Assembly: GCF_014168815.1 (NCBI RefSeq)
Contig: NZ_AP021972.1
Coordinates: forward strand, 4,092,001 to 4,156,000
DNA length: 64,000 nucleotides
Direction of reading: 5' to 3'
From: Klebsiella sp. WP3-W18-ESBL-02
GTDB taxonomy: Bacteria > Pseudomonadota > Gammaproteobacteria > Enterobacterales > Enterobacteriaceae
A program made the position numbers and the translations under genes. Positions 48,506 through 57,937 of this stretch are shown piece by piece; positions within the stretch are counted from its first letter, which is position 1, and each line of letters begins with the position of its first letter. The notes beneath the pieces were generated by a model that was given only the letters and a program-made list of their open reading frames with translations, was not told where the DNA came from and did no database searches.

Positions 48506-49702
48506 TTACCTGACGAAATATTTCGTCTGCATCACCGCCGCTTCACGCGCCCACGCATCAATCGCCAGCACCTCATCTACGCTCTGAGGTTCGTGCAGAT
48601 CGCGCTGCTCCAGCACCGCCAGATTGAGGGCGGCGATGTCGGTAAAGCGAATCTGACCGTCGAGGAATGCCGCGACCGAAATCTCGTTAGCCGCATTCAG
48701 CGCGGTAGTCGCAGCCTGCCCCTGTTCGAAAGCATCCATCGCCAGCTTCAGGCAAGGGTAGCGGGCATAATCCGGTTCGGAAAAGCTCAGCGCGCCCAGC
48801 TTACAGAAATCCAGCGCTTTCGCCCCGGACACGACGCGGTGCGGCCAGGCCATGGTATTAGCAATCGGCGTCCGCATATCGGGCTCACCCAACTGTGCCA
48901 GCACGCTTCCGTCCTGGTAACGTACCATCGAGTGGATCACCGACTGAGGGTGAATCAATACTTCCATTTGCTGGGCTGATGCATTGAACAGCCAGCGGGC
49001 TTCGATGTATTCCAGACCTTTATTCATCATGGTGGCCGAGTCGACGGAGATTTTGCGCCCCATCGACCAGTTCGGGTGACGACAGGCCTGATCTGGCGTC
49101 ATGGCGCTCAGATCGGCGATAGGCGTCTCCCGGAACGGGCCACCTGACCCGGTGAGCAGAATGGACGACACCCCATGCTGCGTCAGGTCAGCGTAACCTA
49201 AGTCGCACTGAAAACTTTGCGGCAAACTCTGAAAGATAGCGTTATGTTCACTGTCGACCGGCAGCAGCCGCGCGCCAGACTGTTTTACCGCCTCGAGGAA
49301 CAGCCGCCCGCAGGTCACCAGCGACTCTTTGTTCGCCAGCAGAATCGTTTTACCCGCGCGAATTGCCGCCAGGGTCGGAAGCAAGCCCGCCGCGCCGACG
49401 ATTGCCGCCATCACCTGATCGACCTCATCCAGCGCCGCAACCTCACACGCCGCCTGCTGACCGCTCAGCACCTCGGTGCGGCTGCCGCGCTCGCGCAGCG
49501 CCAGCTTCAGGGCATCGGCACTTCTGGCATCGTCCATCACCGCATAGCGCGGAGCAAATTCCAGACATTGTTCGACCATCCGGTCGACATTTTTGCCCGC
49601 TACCAGCGCCGTGACGGCAAAACTCTCGGGGTTATGACGCACCACGTCCAGCGTGTTGCAGCCGATAGAGCCTGTTGAGCCCAGAACAGTTAATCGCTTC
49701 AT
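48506..49702 (-). CDS. dxr: 1-deoxy-D-xylulose 5-phosphate reductoisomerase Dxr
   Basis: Second step of the MEP isoprenoid pathway and the target of fosmidomycin. 398 residues. NADPH motif LGSTGSIG near 6-13, metal-site acids in PVDSEHNAIFQ near 148-158 and NKGLEYIEA near 227-235. The start at 49702 matches the family; an upstream Met at 49729 would add nine residues. The last residues (VMQTKYFVR) differ from E. coli. Confidence 0.96.
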   Translation of the reverse strand: MKRLTVLGSTGSIGCNTLDVVRHNPESFAVTALVAGKNVDRMVEQCLEFAPRYAVMDDARSADALKLALRERGSRTEVLSGQQAACEVAALDEVDQVMAAIVGAAGLLPTLAAIRAGKTILLANKESLVTCGRLFLEAVKQSGARLLPVDSEHNAIFQSLPQSFQCDLGYADLTQHGVSSILLTGSGGPFRETPIADLSAMTPDQACRHPNWSMGRKISVDSATMMNKGLEYIEARWLFNASAQQMEVLIHPQSVIHSMVRYQDGSVLAQLGEPDMRTPIANTMAWPHRVVSGAKALDFCKLGALSFSEPDYARYPCLKLAMDAFEQGQAATTALNAANEISVAAFLDGQIRFTDIAALNLAVLEQRDLHEPQSVDEVLAIDAWAREAAVMQTKYFVR

Positions 49703-49726
49703 GAGAGATCCAGGATTGATAAAATG

Positions 49727-49769
49727 CAAAACGCCGCCAGCGAAGCGCTTATGCTTCCTGTACGGCGTT
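49727..49769 (-). terminator. terminator after frr
   Basis: A two-level hairpin: outer stem AACGCCG / CGGCGTT and inner stem GAAGC / GCTTC, followed on the minus strand by TTTGCATTTT. It separates frr from dxr and overlaps the possible longer dxr N-terminus. Confidence 0.72.
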
Positions 49770-49789
49770 CATCGCACCACTTACACAGC

Positions 49790-50347
49790 TTAGAACTGCA
49801 TCAGCTCGGCTTCTTTCTCTGCCAGTGCGGCTTCAACTTTCTTGATAGCAGCATCAGTCAGTTTTTGTACTTCTTCCTGAGAACGGCGATCGTCGTCTTC
49901 GCTGATCTCTTTGTCTTTCAGCAGCGCCTTCACTTTGTCGTTTGCATCACGACGAACGTTACGCACGGAAACGCGCGCCTGTTCGGCTTCGCCACGAACG
50001 ATTTTGGTCAGGTCTTTACGACGTTCTTCCGTCAGCGGAGGCAGCGGAACGCGGATATCGGTACCCGCAGAGCTTGGGTTCAGACCGAGGTCAGACGCCA
50101 TGATCGCTTTCTCAACGGCCGGGCCCATAGAGCGGTCGAACACGTTGATTTTCAGCGTACGGGTATCTTCTACGGTGACGCTCGCCAGCTGACGCAGCGG
50201 GGTTGCTGTGCCGTAATACTCAACGACAATGCCATCCAGCAGGCTGGGAGAAGCACGACCCGTGCGAATTTTGCTGATTTGGTTTTTGAACGCTTCAACG
50301 CATTTGTCCATGCGTACTTCAGCATCTTTTCTGATATCGCTAATCAC
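49790..50347 (-). CDS. frr: ribosome recycling factor Frr
   Basis: Splits post-termination ribosomes with EF-G. 185 residues, as in E. coli; tRNA-shaped protein with a three-helix domain (including RMDKCVEAFKNQISKIRTGR near 12-31) and a beta domain. It follows pyrH after 152 bases. Confidence 0.97.
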   Translation of the reverse strand: MISDIRKDAEVRMDKCVEAFKNQISKIRTGRASPSLLDGIVVEYYGTATPLRQLASVTVEDTRTLKINVFDRSMGPAVEKAIMASDLGLNPSSAGTDIRVPLPPLTEERRKDLTKIVRGEAEQARVSVRNVRRDANDKVKALLKDKEISEDDDRRSQEEVQKLTDAAIKKVEAALAEKEAELMQF

Positions 50348-50499
50348 GTTACGAATCCTTGAAAACTAGTCTCAGTCGACCAAACGGCCACACAGTACAG
50401 AGAATGTGCTTAAGTATAGTCTCGTTTAAATCAAGCCACAGAATATCTGAATTCTGCCAGATAAAAGCGAATCTTACCCGGAAATGGCAGTAACGGAAA

Positions 50500-51225
50500 T
50501 TATTCCGTAATTAAAGTGCCTTCTTTTTCGCCCATGACCACGCGACGCAGAGCGCCCGGTTTGTTCATGTTGAATACGCGAATTGGCAGTTTGTGGTCAC
50601 GGGCCAGCGTGAAGGCAGCCAGATCCATGACTTTCAGTTCTTTATCCAGTACTTCGCTGTAGGTCAGCTGTTCGTACATGGTGGCTGACGGGTCTTTCGC
50701 CGGGTCAGCGGTGAATACGCCGTCAACTTTGGTTGCTTTCAGCACGACGTCGGCTTCAATTTCGATGCCGCGCAGGCAGGCTGCGGAGTCGGTGGTGAAG
50801 AACGGATTGCCGGTACCGGCGGACAGAATCACGACGCGGTTGTTACGCAGCAGGCTGATCGCCTCTGCCCAGCTGTAGTTGTCGCAAACGCCATTCAGCG
50901 GAATTGCCGACATCAGGCGGGCGTTCACATAGGCGCGATGCAGTGCGTCACGCATTGCCAGACCGTTCATTACCGTAGCCAGCATGCCCATGTGGTCGCC
51001 CACAACGCGGTTCATACCGGCTTTCGCCAGACCCGCACCGCGGAACAGGTTGCCACCACCAATGACGACACCCACCTGGATGCCCAGCTCGACAAGTTCT
51101 TTAATCTCTTGCGCCATGCGGTCAAGAATACTTGCGTCAATACCGAAGCCTTCAGTCCCCTGCAATGCTTCACCGCTAAGCTTAAGCAGAATACGTTTGT
51201 AGACAGGTTTTGCGTTGGTAGCCAT
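50500..51225 (-). CDS. pyrH: UMP kinase PyrH
   Basis: Phosphorylates UMP to UDP; hexameric, activated by GTP, inhibited by UTP. 241 residues from the ATG at 51225 (AGGAAA upstream), matching the family; a start at 51246 would add seven. Phosphate and nucleotide sites KLSGEALQG near 15, VIGGGNLFRG near 54 and ILSAGTGNPFFTTDSAA near 133 are present. Confidence 0.97.
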   Translation of the reverse strand: MATNAKPVYKRILLKLSGEALQGTEGFGIDASILDRMAQEIKELVELGIQVGVVIGGGNLFRGAGLAKAGMNRVVGDHMGMLATVMNGLAMRDALHRAYVNARLMSAIPLNGVCDNYSWAEAISLLRNNRVVILSAGTGNPFFTTDSAACLRGIEIEADVVLKATKVDGVFTADPAKDPSATMYEQLTYSEVLDKELKVMDLAAFTLARDHKLPIRVFNMNKPGALRRVVMGEKEGTLITE

Positions 51226-51362
51226 TTTCTTTCCTGAGAGTGTCACGAATGGGATGGTTAAATTCGAGTGACATCATGCGTTCCTTGCCACTTAGCCCCT
51301 ATAGGAGCTGGCTGATTTCCACATGACGATGTTCTTTCTGTACTGCGATTCTTTACGACACA

Positions 51363-51390
51363 AAAGAGAGCCGCCCTCAGGCGGCTCCTT
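51363..51390 (-). terminator. terminator after tsf
   Basis: An 8-bp GC-rich stem GAGCCGCC / GGCGGCTC with loop TGAG, followed on the minus strand by TCTTTTG. Ends the rpsB-tsf transcript. Confidence 0.82.
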
Positions 51391-51398
51391 TACTGCAA

Positions 51399-52250
51399 TT
51401 AAGACTGCTTGGACATGGCAGCAACTTCTGCTGCGAAGTCAGTCTCAACTTTCTCGATGCCTTCGCCCACTTCGAAGCGGATGAAGCCAGTCACGTCAGC
51501 GTTGTGCTCTTTCAGCAGCTGGCCAACAGACTTGCTCGGATCCATAACGAACGGCTGACCGGTCAGAGAAACTTCGCCGGTGAATTTCTTCATGCGGCCT
51601 TCAACCATTTTCTCTGCGATTTCTTTCGGCTTACCAGACTGCATCGCGATATCCAGCTGTACCTGGTATTCTTTCTCTACCACTTCAGCGGATACGTCTT
51701 CCGGCTTAACGAATTCTGGTTTGCTTGCAGCAACGTGCATTGCCAGCTGTTTAACCAGCTCTTCGTCAGCGCCTTTAGCTGCAACCAGAACACCGATGCG
51801 CGCACCGTGCTGGTAGTTGCCCAGAACGTCACCTTCCAGGGAAGCTACGCGACGGATGTTGATGTTCTCACCGATTTTAGCAACCAGCGCAACACGTTCT
51901 TCTTCGAACTGTGCTTTCAGAACTTCAACGTCGGTGATGTTACCCGCAACAGCAGCGTCCAGAACTTTGTCTGCAAATGCCTGGAAACCAGCATCTTTAG
52001 CAACGAAGTCAGTCTGGCAGTTAACTTCCAGAATGAAAGCAACGTGGCCGTTGATTTTGGTTTTGATCACGCCGTCAGCAGCAACGTTGCCTGCTTTTTT
52101 AGCCGCTTTGATCGCGCCAGATTTACGCATGTTTTCGATTGCCAGCTCGATGTCGCCATTAGCTTCAGTCAGGGCTTTTTTGCAATCCATCATGCCTGCG
52201 CCAGTACGTTCACGCAGCTCTTTTACCAGGGAAGCGGTAATTTCAGCCAT
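51399..52250 (-). CDS. tsf: elongation factor Ts
   Basis: Nucleotide exchange factor for EF-Tu. 283 residues. The N-terminal UBA-like domain has RTGAGMMDCKKALTEANGD near 15-33 and the TDFVAKD loop that inserts in EF-Tu is near 80. The ATG at 52250 is used although the frame is open to 52322. Co-transcribed with rpsB across a partial terminator. Confidence 0.97.
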   Translation of the reverse strand: MAEITASLVKELRERTGAGMMDCKKALTEANGDIELAIENMRKSGAIKAAKKAGNVAADGVIKTKINGHVAFILEVNCQTDFVAKDAGFQAFADKVLDAAVAGNITDVEVLKAQFEEERVALVAKIGENINIRRVASLEGDVLGNYQHGARIGVLVAAKGADEELVKQLAMHVAASKPEFVKPEDVSAEVVEKEYQVQLDIAMQSGKPKEIAEKMVEGRMKKFTGEVSLTGQPFVMDPSKSVGQLLKEHNADVTGFIRFEVGEGIEKVETDFAAEVAAMSKQS

Positions 52251-52307
52251 TCTAAAATCCTCGGAAGATTTGATCTGCCCGGCCTGAAACCGCACAGATT
52301 TAAAAGT

Positions 52308-52336
52308 GAAAAAGGGGGCCATAAACAGGCCCCCTA
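52308..52336 (-). terminator. attenuating terminator between rpsB and tsf
   Basis: An 8-bp stem AGGGGGCC / GGCCCCCT followed by T5 on the minus strand. In E. coli a terminator at this place lets only part of transcription reach tsf. Confidence 0.8.
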
Positions 52337-52386
52337 ACCAAACGTGTTACTACCTGGTTTATAAGGGCTCTAACGAGCGTGCCTTA

Positions 52387-53112
52387 TTACTCAGCTTCTA
52401 CGAAGCTTTCTTCCGCCTGGGAAGCCAGATCGGAAGAACGGCCTTCACGAACGGTAGCAGCGACAGCGCTCAGGTACAGGGTCACAGCACGGATTGCATC
52501 GTCGTTACCCGGGATAACGAAATCAACGCCATCTGGATCAGAGTTGGTATCAACGATAGAGAATACCGGGATACCCAGGTTGTTCGCTTCTTTGATAGCA
52601 ATGTGTTCGTGGTCAGCATCGATAACGAACAGTGCGTCCGGCAGGCCGCCCATGTCTTTGATACCGCCCAGGCTGTTTTCCAGTTTCTCAAGCTCACGAG
52701 TACGCATCAGCGCTTCTTTCTTGGTCAGCTTGTCGAAAGTACCGTCCTGAGACTGAGTTTCCAGATCTTTCAGACGTTTGATGGACTGACGAACGGTTTT
52801 CCAGTTAGTCAGCATACCGCCCAGCCAGCGATGGTTCACGAAGAACTGGTCGCAGCTCAGAGCAGCTTCTTTCACAGCTTCGCTTGCAGCGCGTTTAGTA
52901 CCAACGAAAAGGATTTTGCCTTTACGAGAAGAGATCTTGTTCAGTTCAGCCAGAGCTTCGTTGAACATCGGTACAGTTTTCTCAAGGTTGATGATGTGAA
53001 CTTTGTTACGCGCGCCGAAGATGAAAGGCTTCATTTTCGGGTTCCAGTAACGGGTCTGGTGACCGAAGTGAACACCAGCCTTGAGCATGTCGCGCATGGA
53101 AACAGTTGCCAT
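52387..53112 (-). CDS. rpsB: 30S ribosomal protein S2
   Basis: Ribosomal protein at the back of the 30S subunit. 241 residues, the E. coli length; starts MATVSMRDMLKAGVHFGHQT, keeps the coiled-coil arm and the RNA-binding KRAASEAVKEAA region. Strong codon bias of a highly expressed gene. Its leader and promoter are described separately. Confidence 0.98.
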   Translation of the reverse strand: MATVSMRDMLKAGVHFGHQTRYWNPKMKPFIFGARNKVHIINLEKTVPMFNEALAELNKISSRKGKILFVGTKRAASEAVKEAALSCDQFFVNHRWLGGMLTNWKTVRQSIKRLKDLETQSQDGTFDKLTKKEALMRTRELEKLENSLGGIKDMGGLPDALFVIDADHEHIAIKEANNLGIPVFSIVDTNSDPDGVDFVIPGNDDAIRAVTLYLSAVAATVREGRSSDLASQAEESFVEAE

Positions 53113-53272
53113 GGTTAAAACCTCTATAGATAAAGTTGGGGTTATGCCTCCACGTATCCCATATTACCGACCCCAAAGGGCACCCCGGAATATGTGTCGA
53201 TACGTGTGTGTTATTTACACAAAGTGAGATTTGTCGCTTCCGGACAAAACAATGAACGGAAGTTCGGCGCGC
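53113..53272 (-). ncRNA. rpsB leader (S2 autoregulatory region, t44/tff-like)
   Basis: The 160-base leader between the promoter and the S2 start contains paired G/C runs (GGGGTGCCC-TTT-GGGGTC) and the conserved stretch GATACGTGGAGGCATAACCCC. In E. coli this leader binds S2 and is also seen as the small RNA t44 (tff). Position and conserved pieces support the call; the exact RNA ends are not visible. Confidence 0.5.
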
Positions 53273-53302
53273 TTTATACCATAAAATTGGTGAAGACACC
53301 AA
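53273..53302 (-). promoter_or_regulatory. rpsB promoter with GC-rich discriminator
   Basis: Minus-strand -35 TTGGTG and -10 TATAAA with an 18-base spacer, followed at once by GCGCGCC. Such GC-rich discriminators mark promoters repressed by ppGpp/DksA, as expected for a ribosomal protein gene. Confidence 0.65.
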
Positions 53303-53443
53303 CAGTTGTTATCTGCCCCGCAGGGCACGAAAGGCGAAGTTCAGAATGATTCTCAATTTGGCAGGCAGTGCTCCTGGCTGTTAACATTGACATCACTAAT
53401 ACTCAATTATTGTCGAAAAAATCGACACTGATGGACATATTCC

Positions 53444-54238
53444 ATGGCTATTTCTATTAAGACCCCAGAAGACATTGAAAAAATGCGCGTTGCCGGCCGT
53501 CTGGCTGCCGAAGTGCTCGAAATGATTGCCCCGCACGTGAAGCCTGGCGTGACCACCGGCGAGCTGGATCGCATTTGCAACGACTATATCGTTAACGAAC
53601 AAAAAGCGATCTCTGCCTGCCTTGGCTACCACGGCTATCCGAAATCGGTCTGTATTTCTATTAATGAAGTGGTGTGCCACGGTATCCCCGATGACGAAAA
53701 GCACCTGAAAGACGGCGACATCGTTAACATCGACGTGACGGTCATTAAGGATGAGTTCCACGGCGACACCTCCAAAATGTTTATCGTCGGCAAACCGACC
53801 ATTCTCGGCGAGCGTCTGTGCCGCGTCACTCAGGAGAGCCTGTACCTGGCGCTCAAAATGGTGAAGCCGGGCATCAACCTGCGCGAAATCGGTGCGGCGA
53901 TTCAGAAGTTCGTTGAAGCTGAAGGCTTCTCGGTGGTGCGTGAATACTGCGGTCACGGCATCGGCCGCGGCTTCCACGAAGAGCCGCAGGTGCTGCACTA
54001 CGATTCTCGCGAAACCGACGTGGTGCTGAAACAGGGCATGACCTTCACCATTGAACCGATGGTCAACGCCGGTAAGAAAGAAATCCGCACGATGAAAGAC
54101 GGCTGGACGGTAAAAACCAAAGACCGAAGCTTGTCTGCACAGTACGAGCATACTATTGTGGTGACGGACAACGGCTGCGAAATACTGACGTTACGCTCGG
54201 ATGACACCATCCCGGCGATAATCTCGCACAACGACTAA
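53444..54238 (+). CDS. map: methionine aminopeptidase Map (type I)
   Basis: Removes the initiator Met from nascent proteins. 264 residues. All five metal ligands of the pita-bread fold are in place: Asp97, Asp108, His171, Glu204 and Glu235. Divergent from rpsB and followed by a terminator and glnD. Confidence 0.97.
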   Translation: MAISIKTPEDIEKMRVAGRLAAEVLEMIAPHVKPGVTTGELDRICNDYIVNEQKAISACLGYHGYPKSVCISINEVVCHGIPDDEKHLKDGDIVNIDVTVIKDEFHGDTSKMFIVGKPTILGERLCRVTQESLYLALKMVKPGINLREIGAAIQKFVEAEGFSVVREYCGHGIGRGFHEEPQVLHYDSRETDVVLKQGMTFTIEPMVNAGKKEIRTMKDGWTVKTKDRSLSAQYEHTIVVTDNGCEILTLRSDDTIPAIISHND

Positions 54239-54240
54239 CG

Positions 54241-54266
54241 AAAAGCCGGCGCACGCCGGCTTTTTT
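54241..54266 (+). terminator. terminator after map
   Basis: Stem AAGCCGGC / GCCGGCTT with loop GCAC, followed by T-rich sequence; three bases after the map stop. Confidence 0.88.
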
Positions 54267-54298
54267 ATGGGTAATCGTTTTTTCTTATGGGTGGCGCA

Positions 54299-56971
54299 AT
54301 GAGTAACTCCTTACCTGAACTGGCTTGTACCCCCCTTCCCGCCCTGCCCGGCCAACCGGAAAATCCGGTTGAGTGGCCAGAAAGCAGCCTCAACTGCACC
54401 GATATTAAAAGCCGGCTGGACGATTTCCAGCGCTGGCTGGGCGTCGCTTTCGACGATGGCGTCAGCGCCGAGCAGCTGATTGAAGCCCGCACCGAATTCA
54501 TCGACCAATTGTTACAGCGGCTATGGCTACTGTACGGTTTTGGTGCCGTGGAAGACGCCGCGCTGGTTGCCGTCGGCGGCTACGGCCGCGGCGAGCTACA
54601 TCCGCTTTCGGACGTCGACCTGCTGATCCTCAGCCGTAAAAAACTGCCCGACGAACAGGCGCAGAAAATCGGCGAACTGCTGACGCTGCTGTGGGATCTC
54701 AAGCTGGAAGTGGGCCACAGCGTTCGCACGCTGGAAGAGTGTCTGCTGGAAGGCTTATCTGACTTAACCGTCGCGACCAACCTGATTGAGTCGCGGCTGC
54801 TGATTGGCGACGTCGCGCTGTTCCTCGAACTGCAAAAGCATATTTTCAGCGAAGGCTTCTGGCCGTCAGAAACGTTCTTCCCGGCCAAAGTGGCCGAACA
54901 GGAGGCGCGCCACCAGCGCTACCACGGCACCAGCTACAATCTGGAGCCGGACATTAAAAGCAGCCCGGGAGGCCTGCGCGACATCCACACCATTCAGTGG
55001 GTCGCCCGCCGCCACTTCGGCGCCACCTCGCTTGACGAAATGGTCAGCTTTGGCTTCCTGACCGAAGCAGAGCGTAACGAACTCAATGAGTGTCTGCATC
55101 TGCTGTGGCGCATTCGCTTTGCCCTGCATCTGGAACTAACCCGCTACGACAACCGCCTGCTGTTCGACCGTCAGCTTAGCGTCGCCCAACGCCTGAAGTA
55201 TGCCGGTGAAGGCAATCAGCCGATCGAACACATGATGAAGGACTTCTATCGCGTTACCCGCCGCGTCGGCGAGCTGAACCACATGCTGCTGCAGCTGTTT
55301 GATGAGGCGATCCTGGCGCTGACCGAAGACGAAAAGCCACGCGCCATCGACGACGACTTCCAGCTGCGCGGTACGCTGATCGATTTGCGCGACGACACGC
55401 TGTTTATTCGCGAGCCGCAGGCGATCCTGCGCATGTTCTATATGATGGTGCGTAACAGCAATATCACTGGCATCTATTCCACTACGTTGCGCCACCTACG
55501 CCACGCGCGGCGTCATCTTACCGAGCCGCTGTGCTATATCCCCGAGGCGCGTTCGCTGTTCCTGAACATGCTGCGCCACCCTGGTGCGGTCAGCCGCGGT
55601 CTGCTGCCAATGCATCGCCACAGCGTGCTGTGGGCCTATATGCCGCAGTGGTCGTATATTGTCGGCCAGATGCAGTTCGACCTGTTCCACGCCTATACCG
55701 TTGATGAACACACCATCCGCGTGCTGCTAAAGCTCGAAAGTTTCGCTCACGAAGAAACCCGCTCGCGCCATCCGCTGTGCGTCGACCTGTGGCCGCGCCT
55801 GAACCACCCGGAGCTGATTCTGATTGCCGCCCTGTTCCACGATATTGCAAAAGGCCGCGGCGGCGACCATTCCATCCTCGGCGCGCAGGACGTGCTGAAG
55901 TTTGCCGAACTGCACGGGCTAAACTCGCGCGAAACCCAGCTGGTCGCCTGGCTGGTGCGCCAGCATCTGCTGATGTCCGTCACCGCCCAGCGCCGCGATA
56001 TTCAGGACCCGGAAGTCATCAAGCAGTTTGCTGAAGAAGTACAGACCGAGCACCGCCTGCGCTTCCTGGTGTGCCTGACGGTGGCCGATATCTGCGCCAC
56101 CAACGAAACGCTGTGGAACAGCTGGAAGCAGAGCCTGCTGCGCGAGCTGTACTTCGCCACTGAAAAACAGCTGCGCCGCGGGATGCAAAACACCCCGGAT
56201 ATGCGCGAACGCGTCCGTCATCACCAGATGCAGGCGCTGGCGCTGCTGCGCATGGACAACATCGACGAAGAGGCGCTGCATCAAATCTGGAACCGCTGTC
56301 GCGCCAACTACTTTGTGCGCCATACGCCAAACCAGCTGGCCTGGCACGCCCGTCATCTGCTCAAACACGACCTGACCCAGCCGATGATCCTGCTCAGCCC
56401 ACAGGCCACCCGTGGCGGCACCGAGATCTTTATCTGGAGCCCCGATCGGCCGTACCTGTTCGCCGCCGTGTGCGCCGAACTGGATCGCCGCAACCTGAGC
56501 GTGCACGACGCGCAGATTTTCACCACCCGCGACGGCATGGCGATGGACTCATTCATCGTGCTCGAACCGGACGGCAGCCCGCTGTCCAGCGATCGTCATG
56601 AAGCAATCCGCTTAGGGCTCGAGCAGGCAATTACCCAGCGCAGCTGGCAGCCGCCGCAGCCGCGTCGTCAGGCGGCCAAGCTGCGCCACTTTTCGGTGGA
56701 TACCGAAGTCAATTTCCTGCCGACCCATACCGACCGCCGCTCATTCCTTGAGCTGATCGCGCTCGACCAACCTGGGCTGCTCGCCCGCGTCGGTCAGGTG
56801 TTTGCCGACCTCGGCATTTCGCTCCACGGGGCCAGAATTACGACAATTGGTGAACGAGTAGAAGATTTATTTATAATCGCCACCGCCGACCGGCGTGCCC
56901 TTAATAATGAGCTGCAACAAGAAGTGCAACAACGGTTGACAGCAGCCCTCAATCCAAACGATAAAGGGTAA
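54299..56971 (+). CDS. glnD: [protein-PII] uridylyltransferase / uridylyl-removing enzyme GlnD
   Basis: Primary nitrogen sensor: adds UMP to PII (GlnB, GlnK) when glutamine is low and removes it when high. 890 residues from the ATG at 54299 (GGGTGG upstream). Nucleotidyltransferase domain with GGYGRGELHPLSDVD at 93-107; HD hydrolase domain with FHDIAKGRGGDHS near 515; two C-terminal ACT domains (about 705-780 and 815-885) that sense glutamine. The first 40 residues differ most from E. coli. Followed by dapD after 33 bases. Confidence 0.97.
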   Translation: MSNSLPELACTPLPALPGQPENPVEWPESSLNCTDIKSRLDDFQRWLGVAFDDGVSAEQLIEARTEFIDQLLQRLWLLYGFGAVEDAALVAVGGYGRGELHPLSDVDLLILSRKKLPDEQAQKIGELLTLLWDLKLEVGHSVRTLEECLLEGLSDLTVATNLIESRLLIGDVALFLELQKHIFSEGFWPSETFFPAKVAEQEARHQRYHGTSYNLEPDIKSSPGGLRDIHTIQWVARRHFGATSLDEMVSFGFLTEAERNELNECLHLLWRIRFALHLELTRYDNRLLFDRQLSVAQRLKYAGEGNQPIEHMMKDFYRVTRRVGELNHMLLQLFDEAILALTEDEKPRAIDDDFQLRGTLIDLRDDTLFIREPQAILRMFYMMVRNSNITGIYSTTLRHLRHARRHLTEPLCYIPEARSLFLNMLRHPGAVSRGLLPMHRHSVLWAYMPQWSYIVGQMQFDLFHAYTVDEHTIRVLLKLESFAHEETRSRHPLCVDLWPRLNHPELILIAALFHDIAKGRGGDHSILGAQDVLKFAELHGLNSRETQLVAWLVRQHLLMSVTAQRRDIQDPEVIKQFAEEVQTEHRLRFLVCLTVADICATNETLWNSWKQSLLRELYFATEKQLRRGMQNTPDMRERVRHHQMQALALLRMDNIDEEALHQIWNRCRANYFVRHTPNQLAWHARHLLKHDLTQPMILLSPQATRGGTEIFIWSPDRPYLFAAVCAELDRRNLSVHDAQIFTTRDGMAMDSFIVLEPDGSPLSSDRHEAIRLGLEQAITQRSWQPPQPRRQAAKLRHFSVDTEVNFLPTHTDRRSFLELIALDQPGLLARVGQVFADLGISLHGARITTIGERVEDLFIIATADRRALNNELQQEVQQRLTAALNPNDKG

Positions 56972-57004
56972 CGTATTTTTTTTAAGTAAATGGAAAGAGA
57001 AACA

Positions 57005-57829
57005 ATGCAGCAATTACAGAACGTTATTGAGTCCGCTTTTGAGCGTCGCGCCGACATCACGCCGGCAAATGTGGATACCGTAACCCGCGAAGCGGTTAAC
57101 CAGGTGATTTCCCTGCTGGATTCCGGCGCGCTGCGTGTCGCTGAAAAGATTGACGGCCAGTGGGTCACTCACCAGTGGCTGAAGAAAGCGGTTCTGCTCT
57201 CTTTCCGTATTAACGATAACCAGGTTATCGACGGTGCGGAAAGCCGCTACTTCGATAAAGTACCGATGAAATTCGCCGACTATGACGAAGCGCGTTTCCA
57301 GAAAGAAGGTTTCCGCGTCGTGCCACCGGCAGCCGTTCGCCAGGGCGCTTATATCGCGCGTAACACCGTACTGATGCCATCCTATGTGAACATCGGCGCT
57401 TACGTTGACGAAGGCTCCATGGTCGATACCTGGGCAACCGTTGGCTCCTGCGCGCAAATCGGTAAAAACGTTCACCTGTCCGGCGGCGTCGGCATCGGTG
57501 GCGTACTGGAACCGCTGCAGGCGAACCCAACCATCATCGAAGACAACTGCTTCATCGGCGCGCGTTCTGAAGTGGTTGAAGGCGTGATCGTTGAAGAAGG
57601 TTCCGTGATCTCCATGGGCGTGTACCTCGGTCAGAGCACCAAAATCTACGATCGCGAAACCGGCGAAGTCTTCTATGGTCGCGTACCGGCAGGCTCCGTT
57701 GTCGTTTCCGGCAATCTGCCTTCTAAAGACGGCAAGTACAGCCTGTACTGCGCGGTCATCGTGAAGAAGGTCGATGCGAAGACCCGCGGTAAAGTGGGTA
57801 TCAACGAGCTGCTGCGTACTATCGATTAA
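57005..57829 (+). CDS. dapD: tetrahydrodipicolinate N-succinyltransferase DapD
   Basis: Succinylates tetrahydrodipicolinate on the way to meso-diaminopimelate and lysine. 274 residues; left-handed beta-helix of hexapeptide repeats in the middle (for example YVNIGAYVDEGSMVDTWATV). The ATG at 57005 matches the family (GGAAAGAG upstream); a start at 56990 is less likely. Followed by a terminator. Confidence 0.97.
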   Translation: MQQLQNVIESAFERRADITPANVDTVTREAVNQVISLLDSGALRVAEKIDGQWVTHQWLKKAVLLSFRINDNQVIDGAESRYFDKVPMKFADYDEARFQKEGFRVVPPAAVRQGAYIARNTVLMPSYVNIGAYVDEGSMVDTWATVGSCAQIGKNVHLSGGVGIGGVLEPLQANPTIIEDNCFIGARSEVVEGVIVEEGSVISMGVYLGQSTKIYDRETGEVFYGRVPAGSVVVSGNLPSKDGKYSLYCAVIVKKVDAKTRGKVGINELLRTID

Positions 57830-57837
57830 TAAGATGC

Positions 57838-57869
57838 GAAAAAGCGGGGGCTACCCCGCTTTTTTTTAT
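57838..57869 (+). terminator. terminator after dapD
   Basis: An 8-bp stem AAGCGGGG / CCCCGCTT with loop GCTA, followed by T7. Confidence 0.92.
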
Positions 57870-57937
57870 TCGTAAGCTGGCGGAAATAGATTTTTTCGTT
57901 AATTATTCAATAGTTAATTTAGATCAGGGGTGCCGCT

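Larger units (their letters stand above)
53113..53443. other. divergent rpsB/map control region (no gene)
   Basis: No protein gene in these 331 bases. They hold the rpsB leader and promoter (minus strand) and, towards map, a TTGACA hexamer at 53387-53392 without a clear -10 at 16-18 bases, and a short TGTCGA/TCGACA dyad around 53411-53429 in front of the map start. Confidence 0.7.

Noticed and set aside
51504..52337. A 277-codon open frame opposite tsf
   Set aside because: Translation is rich in Phe, Asn, His and Gln, typical of the antisense of a highly expressed gene; no family likeness.
53396..54151. A 251-codon open frame opposite map
   Set aside because: Shadow of map, whose five metal ligands are all in place on the plus strand.
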